This document shows positions 1 through 7,100 of a DNA stretch of 29,827 bases, one piece after another. The stretch lies in assembly GCA_946480485.1 (NCBI GenBank), contig CAMLJW010000006.1, forward strand, positions 1 through 29,827, written 5' to 3'. Source of the stretch: an uncultured Streptomyces sp. (lineage in GTDB: Bacteria; Actinomycetota; Actinomycetes; Streptomycetales; Streptomycetaceae). Position numbers and translations under genes: made by a program. The first letter of the stretch is position 1, and each line of letters starts with the position of its first letter. The notes below the pieces were generated by a model. That model made no database searches and was not told the origin of the DNA. It was given only the letters and a program-made list of their open reading frames with translations.

Positions 1-219
1 TCCGCGATCTGCGACGCGCTGGACGTACGGATGTCCGAGCTCATGCGAGAAGTGAGCGACGAGCTCGCGCTCGCCGAGTTGGCCCGGTCGGCAGCGGTCA
101 CTCAGCCTGTGCCCACGCCGGTACGCCCGAGGCTCAATTCCGTGTCGGTGACCGGTGTGCCACCGGAACGAGTGACGATCAAGGCGCCTGCCGAGGCGGT
201 CGACGTGGTCGCCGCCTGA
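1..219 (+). CDS. clgR: ClgR-type XRE-family transcriptional regulator, C-terminal part (partial)
   Basis: The reading frame is open from base 1 and ends at a TGA, so only the last 72 residues of a longer protein are present. The first visible residues (SAICDALDVRMSELMREV) read as the end of an XRE-type helix-turn-helix domain. A linker follows, then a C-terminal tail ending TIKAPAEAVDVVAA. In Streptomyces, ClgR and its paralogue PopR activate clp and lon protease genes and end in two alanines that mark them for ClpP degradation. The terminal Ala-Ala here fits that family. ClgR genes lie some distance upstream of recA in actinobacteria, which supports the name. Because the DNA-binding domain is mostly outside the window, PopR or another XRE protein cannot be fully excluded. 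A strong terminator follows 84 bp after the stop. Confidence 0.65.
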   Translation, partial: SAICDALDVRMSELMREVSDELALAELARSAAVTQPVPTPVRPRLNSVSVTGVPPERVTIKAPAEAVDVVAA

Positions 220-302
220 CGATTGCGTGCGTGCGGTCATGAGCGTGTGCTCATGGCGTGCGGCTATGCGCCTGTGACCCTGAACTGAGAACTGTGTGAG
301 AG

Positions 303-353
303 CCCCGGCCAGGGGATTCTCCGGGGAGACCTGGAGGTCAGGTCGGGGTTTTT
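303..353 (+). terminator. Rho-independent terminator after clgR
   Basis: CCCCGGCC (303-310) pairs with GGTCGGGG (341-348), an 8-bp stem with one G-U pair. Inside the loop TCTCC/GGAGA can form a second small hairpin. A run of five T follows (349-353). This is a classical intrinsic terminator placed to end the upstream plus-strand gene. Nothing coding is recognised between it and 583. Confidence 0.75.
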
Positions 354-582
354 GCGTTTCTGCTGGCGCGGCGGGGCTCTCGTTTTGTGTTTTGTCTCTT
401 TTGCTCAGTTTGCTGGCGTGTCTCGCTGTGGCCATGGTGGGAGGGGCGTGCGGAGAGGACCGGTGGCGTGGTTGGTGCGCTTGTGCGTCGGGTGTGCCCG
501 GTCCGCTTCGTTGAGGTTGGTGCGACATCCCGGCGGGTGACGGTGGCGGTCTGGCTTCGGTTGGTGGGTTGGAGGTGGCCCC

Positions 583-813
583 ATGGCGGGGCGTGCAGCG
601 GGAACAGGGCGGTGGGGACTGGCTCTGGGCGGCGGGGTGCTGTGGTGGTGGGGCGCGACGCGGTTGGTGTTGGCGCCGGACGCGGGCCTGCTGGAGGCGG
701 CGGTCATGGCAGGCGGGTGGGGGCTGAGTCTGCTCCCTGTTCACTGCGCGCCGAGGGCGCGGGTCGTGCGGGTGTCCGGCTCGGATCCGTGGGCGGGCGG
801 CTCGGATCCGTGA
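583..813 (+). CDS. Small putative membrane protein, function unknown
   Basis: This is a 76-residue ORF with ATG start and TGA stop. A good ribosome binding site (GGAGGT) sits 7 nt upstream of the ATG. The N-terminal part is hydrophobic and tryptophan-rich (LALGGGVLWWWGATRLVL), followed by a second hydrophobic stretch (AAVMAGGWGLSLLPV). Both suggest a small inner-membrane protein with one or two short spans. The C-terminal 20 residues are polar and contain an SDP-type repeat (GSDPWAGGSDP). I do not recognise a family. The ribosome binding site and membrane-like composition favour a real gene over chance, but the surrounding DNA is GC-rich enough to leave many spurious frames open. Confidence 0.5.
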   Translation: MAGRAAGTGRWGLALGGGVLWWWGATRLVLAPDAGLLEAAVMAGGWGLSLLPVHCAPRARVVRVSGSDPWAGGSDP

Positions 814-1308
814 GGGCGGGCGAGGCGGGCCCTCGTCTACGACCCGGCGTTCCTGAAGCGGTGCGCACAATCCGTGACAAGGGGTGGCGGTTCGCCCACA
901 ACGGGTTCGTGTTCTCGCACGGCGTGACCCGGACACGGGGCTGCCCCGGGGCTCGTTGCTGGGCCACGGTGCTGGCCTCCCTGGCCTGGTGGCGCTTCCC
1001 GGCGAGGACCGCCAGGCCCACCGCTACGGCCTACCGCATGGTCACCCGCGCAGTTCCCCGGGCGTGAGGCCCCCGGCCGGTCTGCGGCGGACAGCCGCCG
1101 CCCGGCCCGTCCGGCTGTCTCTCTGCGGTCCGACCGGGTTCAGGGTCGCCAGCCGGGTGGCGAGGGCCAGTGCGAGAAGCGAGAGTACGGGGAAGGTGGT
1201 CACGGTCTGGCCAGAAGGCGGCGGGCAGTTTGAGCCGGGGATGCGCAGCCGGCCGAAGCCGAGGATGTTCCCGGGGTGCGGGGGTGGAGTCGACGGTCTT
1301 GTTGTTGT
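814..1308. other. Non-coding or decayed stretch
   Basis: No recognisable gene, RNA or repeat is seen here. Several frames are open because of high GC, but none has a ribosome binding site or a recognisable motif. A 53-residue minus-strand frame (1042-1203, GTG start) has a hydrophobic start but no ribosome binding site. Given the dehydrogenase fragment and the IS element just downstream, this is most simply decayed DNA. Confidence 0.5.
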
Positions 1309-1412
1309 CCCTGGCGCACAAAACCGCGCAGGCGCGGCCGATACCGCTTACGGCGCCGGTGACGAAAGTGGTGCGTCCGGTGAGGTCGTACGCCGTGACG
1401 GCGTGAAGGACG
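1309..1412 (-). pseudogene. Remnant of a short-chain dehydrogenase/reductase (N-terminal nucleotide-binding segment)
   Basis: Read on the minus strand, this stretch encodes AYDLTGRTTFVTGAVSGIGR followed by ACAVLCAR. It matches the start of an SDR-family oxidoreductase: the first beta strand and the TGxxxGxG dinucleotide-binding turn. No start codon remains in front of it; a stop lies in frame at 1436-1438, next to the left end of the IS element. Homology fades after the ARD residues and the rest of the roughly 250-residue enzyme is absent. It is therefore a decayed fragment, possibly cut from its promoter and 5' end by the adjacent IS. Which SDR it came from (3-hydroxybutyrate dehydrogenase-like or another) cannot be told from about 35 residues. 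Confidence 0.6.
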
Positions 1413-1442
1413 GTACGAAAGTGACTGAGGGGTCGTCAATTA

Positions 1443-1461
1443 GGACTTGTCCTGCCGATCA
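1443..1461 (+). repeat. Left terminal inverted repeat of the IS element
   Basis: GGACTTGTCCTGCCGATCA. It matches the reverse complement of 3152-3170 at 18 of 19 positions, with a TA dinucleotide immediately outside (1441-1442). Confidence 0.85.
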
Positions 1462-1490
1462 ATGGACTGCTCCATGTCCGGGTCGTTGGT

Positions 1491-2247
1491 GTGGACATGG
1501 GGCGGGGTGATCTGAGTGATGCCGAGTGGGAACGGCTGCGGCCGTTCCTGCCGGTCAGCAGGTCCAGGCCGCAGCCGACGCGGCGGGTGAGATCGACTGG
1601 GACATTTCGGTGGACTCCACGATCGTGCGGGCCCACCAGCACGCCGCCGGCGCTCGCACCGAACCGCCGCCTGCGCCAAAGGGGGATGCGGCGGCAGAAC
1701 ACCAGGTCGAAACCGTGTGGCAGAGCCTCGTCGCCCGCCTGGTGGAGGTGGTGCGGGAGGCGAGGGTCTGGGCCGCTCGCGGGGCGGGTTCACCAGCAAG
1801 CTCCACCTGAGCGCGGACGGTCGCTGCCGCCCGCTGTCCCTGATCGTCACGCCGGGGCAGCGAGCGGATTGCACCCAGTTCACAGGCGTGCTGGAGAAGA
1901 TCCGAGTGCCGCGGATCGGACCGGGCGGGCCACGCAGGAAGCCCGACAGCCTGGCGGCCGACAGGGCATACAGCAACAGGCCCTGCCGCGAATACCTACG
2001 ACGGCGGGGCATCCGGCACACCATCCCGGAGAAGAGTGACAGCCAGGCCGCCCGCCTGCGTAAAGGCTCACGCGGCGGACAGCCGCCGGCCTTCGATGAG
2101 GAGCGGTACAAGCAGCGCAACACCGTCGAACGGGCGATCAACCGCCTGAAGCAGTTTCGCGCTGTCGCCACTCGCTACGACAAGCGCGGATACGTCTTCC
2201 TCGGCACCGCGACGACGGCAGCCCTCGCGATCTGGCTCCGGACCTGA
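1491..2247 (+). pseudogene. Degenerate IS5-family DDE transposase
   Basis: Three reading frames must be joined to give the protein. The N-terminus (from 1491) reads MDMGRGDLSDAEWERLRPFL. Near 1555 the text jumps into another frame at QVQAAADAAGEIDWDISVDS, and the roughly 60 residues that usually lie between are missing, so this is an internal deletion. A second frame change falls between about 1690 and 1765, after which GLGRSRGGFTSKLHL leads to the C-terminus. The DDE residues are all present: D in SVDSTIVRAH, D in LAADRAYSN, E in NTVERAINRLKQF. Some IS5-group elements use a programmed frameshift, which might explain the second frame change but not the N-terminal deletion. The gene is unlikely to make active transposase, so the element would depend on help in trans. 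Confidence 0.8.
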
Positions 2248-2253
2248 CCGGGC

Positions 2254-2910
2254 CTACTCATCGGTGATGGGGTACATGTCGGCATAGGGGTCCGGCTCGC
2301 CGGTATGCGGGTCCAGTCCGGCGACAAGCCGTCGACGTTGCTCGCGCCAGCTGACGAAGGTGTCTGTCCGTTTCCAGAGCGACGCATCGCCAAGTGGGCA
2401 GGGGGCGAACCGGCCCAGCATCATGCGGGTGATGAACTGGACCATGCCGCAGTCGAACAAGGCCCAAGGCGACTCGCCCCACGAGTGGTGCCGGCGCCAG
2501 GCTACGACAGGCCACTTGTCCGGATCAGGGTCGTTCATGAGCCAAGCCATCTCGTTGGCATTCATGCCAGAGCCCCAGGGCAGAACGGCATCGGCACCGA
2601 GCGTCACGCCCGGGGGACCTGAGTCCTCGTCCCAGAGCCCGCGCAGGCCGACTGCCATGCTTCCGATGTGACACTCTTCCCACCCGCGCACATCACTGGG
2701 GAGTGGAGGCAGAATGACGAGCTTCCCGATATCGCCCACGCCGTACGTGTCCAGCAGAGCCTTGTAGTCGCTCGGCAGCTTGGTGCCTAGCGCGACTTCG
2801 GCCGCGGTCCAGTCAATCCGCTCGCCGCCTGCCAAGTCTGCCGGCACAAGGTCGAGCAATACGGCCACATCGGGATGAATACCCTTATGGTGAGATCCTC
2901 TTGAGGTCAT
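2254..2910 (-). CDS. SUKH (SMI1/KNR4) family protein, IS-borne cargo
   Basis: This 218-residue protein has the features of the SUKH fold: IDWTAAEVALGTKLPSDYKA at residues 32-51, then LLDTYGVGDIGKL and several buried tryptophans (WEECHIG, LWDEDSG, WLMND, WPVVAWRRHHSWG). In bacteria SUKH proteins are commonly immunity proteins for polymorphic toxins, or stand-alone proteins of unknown role. The start chosen is ATG at 2910. The frame stays open to 3057, but the extra sequence is not SUKH-like and crosses low-quality DNA. No strong ribosome binding site is seen. The gene converges on the transposase, with only 6 bp between the two stops, and lies inside the IS inverted repeats. No toxin gene is visible beside it. 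Family assignment is fairly sure; the immunity role is inference. Confidence 0.75.
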   Translation of the reverse strand: MTSRGSHHKGIHPDVAVLLDLVPADLAGGERIDWTAAEVALGTKLPSDYKALLDTYGVGDIGKLVILPPLPSDVRGWEECHIGSMAVGLRGLWDEDSGPPGVTLGADAVLPWGSGMNANEMAWLMNDPDPDKWPVVAWRRHHSWGESPWALFDCGMVQFITRMMLGRFAPCPLGDASLWKRTDTFVSWREQRRRLVAGLDPHTGEPDPYADMYPITDE

Positions 2911-3046
2911 GGCCAGCAACCCTAGTTGTGTGGGCTGACACCGTTGCTCTGGGTAGCCAGTCTGCGGAGACCTGCCAACCTGTTCGACATGGATAGCCCA
3001 GACTGTAACCACCGAACGCAGCGGGTGAGACCTAGGTACTGACACC

Positions 3047-3150
3047 TCAGCAACCATCCCAGCGGGTCCCGCCAGCCACGCCCCACAGGTAGAGCATGCT
3101 GCCGGTCTCGTTGCTCACGATCGTTTCAACCAGCCAGCACCCTCTCCAGC
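3047..3150 (-). pseudogene. Short unidentified C-terminal fragment upstream of the SUKH gene
   Basis: On the minus strand one frame reads CWLVETIVSNETGSMLYLWG, then VAGGTRWDGC and a stop. It starts at the right inverted repeat, has no start codon, and lies upstream of the SUKH gene on the same strand. It could be the tail of a lost gene, possibly a partner of the SUKH protein, or chance. The rest of 2911-3046 shows nothing recognisable. Confidence 0.2.
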
Positions 3151-3151
3151 A

Positions 3152-3170
3152 TGATCGGCCGGACAAGTCC
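3152..3170 (-). repeat. Right terminal inverted repeat of the IS element
   Basis: The reverse complement reads GGACTTGTCCGGCCGATCA, one mismatch from the left repeat. TA follows outside (3171-3172). Base 3170, the last of the repeat, together with the TA forms the minus-strand stop codon TAG of nei2. Confidence 0.85.
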
Positions 3171-3988
3171 TATTTGGATGGGACAGGCCGCGCCTGAGGG
3201 GCCGGGCCCGACTGACACGTCGGGCACCAGTAGGTGGGGCGCCCGCGTGAACCGTCGCCCTGGTTCGCGCAACGGGTCGGAGTGCGGCAGCGCAGACAGG
3301 GGCGCGGTGCGCGACCGTACACGTAGTGGTTCTGGTCGCGGTGGCCGGTGGTGCTGCGGATCGGGCGGTCACGGTTGGCTTCCAGGAGTCTTTTGGCCAG
3401 GGTGGGCAGCTGGGCGGCGCGTTCGGCGGGGAGTTCGCCGACGGGCAGCCATGGGGTGACCCGGAGGAGGAAGCAGAGTTCGCTCTTGTAGACGTTTCCG
3501 ATGCCAGCGAGGTTGCGCTGGTCCAGGAGGGCCTCACCGAGGGGGCGGGCCGGGGCGCGCAGGAGGTTCTCCAGGGCCTTGCCGGGGTCCCAGTCCGGCC
3601 CGAGGAGGTCAGGGCCGAGGTGGCCAACGGCAGGGTGTTCGTCGGTGGTACGGAGCAGCTCCAGTACAGGGAGCCGGTAGCCGACGGCTGTGCGCTCCGC
3701 GGTACCGAGGATCGCGCGGATCTGGTGACCGGGGCCGCCCCTCCAGTGTTCGCCTGGTGCGTACACCTTCCAGGAGCCGTCCATCTGCAGATGCGAGTGC
3801 AGCGTCAGTCCGCCCTCGATGCGGGTGAGCAGGTGCTTTCCGCGCGGAGTGACGTCCAGGACGATGCGCCCGGTGAGGTCGGCCGTGGCGTACTTGGGCA
3901 CCCGGAGATCGGACCGGATGAGCACGCGGCCCGAGAGGGCGGTGTGCAGGCGCCGGGCGGTCTGCCAGACGGTGTCTCCTTCGGGCAT
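3170..3988 (-). CDS. nei2: Endonuclease VIII-like DNA glycosylase (Fpg/Nei family)
   Basis: A 272-residue base-excision repair enzyme that removes oxidised bases and cleaves the abasic strand. The mature protein starts PEGDTVW, giving the catalytic N-terminal proline and Glu3 of the family; PEGDT is typical of Nei rather than Fpg (PELPE). A conserved lysine lies at 51 in PRGKHLL. The helix-two-turn-helix is DQRNLAGIGNVYKSE (156-170). The C-terminal zinc finger has Cys231, Cys234, Cys255 and Cys258. The start is ATG at 3988; the frame extends 20 codons upstream, but the proline must follow the initiator Met. The stop codon is formed by the right end of the IS element, so the native last residues may have been replaced without touching the zinc finger. 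It lies downstream of lhr on the same strand, as nei does beside lhr in mycobacteria. Confidence 0.85.
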   Translation of the reverse strand: MPEGDTVWQTARRLHTALSGRVLIRSDLRVPKYATADLTGRIVLDVTPRGKHLLTRIEGGLTLHSHLQMDGSWKVYAPGEHWRGGPGHQIRAILGTAERTAVGYRLPVLELLRTTDEHPAVGHLGPDLLGPDWDPGKALENLLRAPARPLGEALLDQRNLAGIGNVYKSELCFLLRVTPWLPVGELPAERAAQLPTLAKRLLEANRDRPIRSTTGHRDQNHYVYGRAPRPCLRCRTPTRCANQGDGSRGRPTYWCPTCQSGPAPQARPVPSK

Positions 3989-4009
3989 GGGTCCAGGGTG
4001 GCATGGGGC

Positions 4010-4035
4010 GGGTGCCGGGTGCCGGGTGCCGGGTG
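4010..4035. repeat. Short tandem repeat between nei2 and lhr
   Basis: Three full copies and one partial copy of GGGTGCC in tandem. It lies in the 181-bp spacer between the lhr stop and the nei2 start. No promoter is evident here, so nei2 is probably co-transcribed with lhr. Confidence 0.7.
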
Positions 4036-4169
4036 AAGGTGGGGGCACGGGCCGGCGTTTTGTGCCGGAGGCGGGGCCAGTGCCGGGGCTGGAGTCTGTT
4101 CTATCCCGGGTGCGGCCCTTCCGGGTGCGGCTCCTCGCGGAGGCGTAGGTGTGGCCGCCCCGGCGAGGT

Positions 4170-7100
4170 TTATGCGCGCAGGCGTAGGCCCCGCGGGGTC
4201 GCGTGGAAGCCGGCTCCCTCCAGCAGCGCGCCGAAGGGGGATGTCAGGGCCGAGGCGCCGTTCACACGCTCCGCCGTGACCGTGCCGAGTGAACCCGCGC
4301 GGGCCGCCGCGGAGAGCGCCTCGGCGGCTATGCGCAGGCGTGGGTCGTCCAGCGGTGTGTCGTCCGCAGTGGAGGGCCAGGCCAGGAGTGTCTTGCCGCC
4401 GCGCTCCATATACAGGGTCAGCTCGCCGTCGACCAGCACGACGAGGGAGCCCGCTTTGCGGCCGGGTTTGTGGCCCGCTCCGGTCGGGGGTTCCGGCCAG
4501 GGGAGGGCAGCGCCGTACGCGTTCGCAGGGTCGGCGGCGGCAAGGACGACGGCACGGGTGGCGTTGCCGAGGGTAGGGCGGCGACCGGAGGCGGGGCTGC
4601 CCGGCAAGCCGGTTTCGGTGCCGTCGGTGAACGAGTCTGCGAAGCCCGGTGTGGTGGGGTCCGAGAACCCAGGTGCCGGCGCGCCCGGGAACCCCGGCTC
4701 GGGCAGGACCTCGCCCCGCTCGCGGGCATTGGCCGCCGCGCGCAGCCGGTCCACCGCGCCGTCCATGGCGAACTGCGCGGCACCGAGCCCCTCCACCACA
4801 TAGCCACGGCGGGCCTGACCGCTCTCCTCGAAGGCGGACAGGATGCGGTACGTCGCTGAGAAGCCGCCCTCGACGCCCTCCGCGGCGACCGCGCCACGGG
4901 TGACCACTCCGTGCCGGTCGAGCAGGGCGCGGGCCAGGGCGTGGGCGCGCATGGTGGGGTCGGGCTCGCGGTCGGGGAGCAGCGACCAGCGGCCCGCGAC
5001 GGTGGGCGGGCCGGTCCGGGAGGCGGGGCGGGCGGCGGCCGTCACAGTGCCGTACCTCCCGCGCGGCACCGTGCGCTTCGCACGATGGGCGGTGGCGCCC
5101 GTGGTGCGGCCCGAGCCCAGGAGGGAGCGCATCGGGGCGAGTGTGTCGTTCGTCAGTCGGCCCGACCAGGCCAGGTCCCAGAGTGCGTCGGCGAGCTGGG
5201 GGTCGCCGGCGTCGGGATGTGTGGTGGCGCGGATCTGATCGGCGATCTGGCGGAAGAAGAGGCCGTAGCCCCCGGAGAGGGCGTCCAGGACCGACTGGTG
5301 GAGCGCGGTGAGTTCCAGAGGATGCGGGGGCGGCAGCAGCAAGGGAGCCGCGTCCGCGAGATACAGGGACACCCAGCCGTCCTTGCCGGGCAGTGCGCCC
5401 GCTCCGGCCCACACCACCTCGCCGGCGGCGGTCAGCTCGTCGAGCATTGCCGGAGCGTAGTGCGCGACACGGGACGGCAGGACCAGCTTCTCAAGGGCGG
5501 ACGCGGGCACCGAGGCGCCCTGCAACTGCTCGATGGCGCGTACGAGGCCGTCGATGCCGCGCAGCCCGTGCCCGCCACCCAGATGCTGCCACTGCGGCAG
5601 GAACTGGGCGAGCGCGGCGGGTGGCACCGGCTCCAGCTCATGGCGCAGCGCGGCGAGCGAACGGCGCCGCAGCCTGCGCAGCACCGCCGCGTCGCACCAC
5701 TCCTGGCCGATCCCCGCCGGGTGGAACTCTCCTTGCACGACACGGCCGCCCGCGGCGAGTCGCTGCAGGGCGCCCTCAATGACCGCCGTGCCGAGACCGA
5801 AGCGTGCCGCCGCCGTGGTCGAGGTGAACGGGCCGTGGGTGCGCGCATACCGAGCGAGAAGGTCGCCCAGGGGATCCTTGACCGGATCGGTGAAGGCTTC
5901 CGGGACGCCGACGGGCAGCGCTGTGCCCAGCGCGTCGCGCAGGCGGCCCGCGTCCTCGATCGCCGCCCAGTGGTCGGCGCCGGCGATCCGGACCCTGATG
6001 GCGCGGCGGGACGAGGCCAGCTCGCGGGCCCAGTCCGGTTCGGCGCCGCGCTCGGTCAGGTCGGCATCCGTGAGCGGACCGAGCAGGCGCAGCAGGTCCG
6101 CGACGCTTTCGACGTCCTTGGCGCGGCGGTCCTCGGTGAGCCACTGGAGCTCGCGCTCCAGCTCCATCAGGACGTCGGCGTCCAGCAGCTCGCGCAACTC
6201 CGCCTGGCCGAGGAGTTCGGCAAGGAGACGGGAGTCCAGCGACAGGGCCGCGGCGCGTCGCTCGGCGAGCGGGGAATCGCCCTCGTACAGGAACTGAGCG
6301 ACGTATCCGAACAGCAGTGACCGCGCGAACGGTGACGGCTCCGCTGTCGTGACCTCGACGAGCCGCACCTTGCGGGACTCGAGGTCGCCCATGAGCTCCG
6401 CGAGACCGGGGACGTCGAAGACGTCCCGGAGGCATTCGCGGACCGCTTCCAGGACGATGGGGAAGGAGCCGAACTCGCTCGCCACCTGGAGCAGTTGGGC
6501 GGCGCGCTGGCGCTGCTGCCACAGCGGGGTGCGCTTGCCGGGGTTGCGGCGCGGCAGCAGCAGGGCGCGGGCGGCGCACTCGCGGAAGCGGGACGCGAAC
6601 AGCGCAGAGCCGCCGACCTGATCGGTGACGATCTGGCCGACCTCGCCCTTGTCGAAGGCGACGTCCGCCGCGCCGATGGGGGACTGTTCCGGGTCGTACT
6701 CCGTCCCCATCGTCATGGGTTCCTGGTCGAGCAGGTCCAGGCCCATCAGGTCGGCGTCCGGGAGGCGCAGCACGATGCCGTCGTCGGCGTGCATGACCTG
6801 GGCGTCCATGCCGTACCGCTCGGAGAGGCGGGCGCCCAGCGCGAGGGCCCACGGGGCGTGGACCTGGGCGCCGAAGGGGGAGTGCACGACGACTCGCCAG
6901 TCGCCCAGCTCGTCGCGGAACCGCTCGACGACGATGGTGCGGTCGTCCGGGACGTGACCGCAGGCCTCTCGCTGTTCCGCCAGGTAGGACAGGATGTTGT
7001 CGGCGGCCCAGGCGTCTAGGCCGGCGGCCAGCAGCCGGAGCCGGGCGTCGTCCTTGGACAGTGAGCCGACTTCCCGCAGGAACGCGCCCACCGCGCGGCC

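Larger units (their letters stand above)
1443..3170 (+). mobile_element. IS5-family-like insertion sequence carrying a SUKH cargo gene
   Basis: The element is bounded by 19-bp inverted repeats (1443-1461 and 3152-3170) that differ at one position. Both ends are flanked by TA (1441-1442 and 3171-3172), consistent with a TA target duplication. Inside, from left to right, are a broken DDE transposase gene (1491-2247, plus strand) and then about 900 bp with a minus-strand SUKH gene. The stop TGA of the transposase (2245-2247) and the TGA that opens the right repeat (3152-3154) look like the two halves of what was one junction. In related elements the transposase stop normally runs straight into the right repeat. 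The 2248-3151 block therefore looks like a later insertion into the element. Confidence 0.75.

Noticed and set aside
1042..1203. 53-residue minus-strand frame with a hydrophobic start
   Set aside because: No ribosome binding site, no recognisable family, and it lies in a region that looks decayed.
2911..3057. Upstream extension of the SUKH gene to 3057
   Set aside because: The extra residues do not resemble SUKH proteins and no ribosome site supports that start. The ATG at 2910 fits better.
4911..6320. Long plus-strand frames opposite lhr
   Set aside because: They are antisense shadows produced by high third-position GC of lhr. The composition is unlike real proteins and lhr homology covers the whole stretch.
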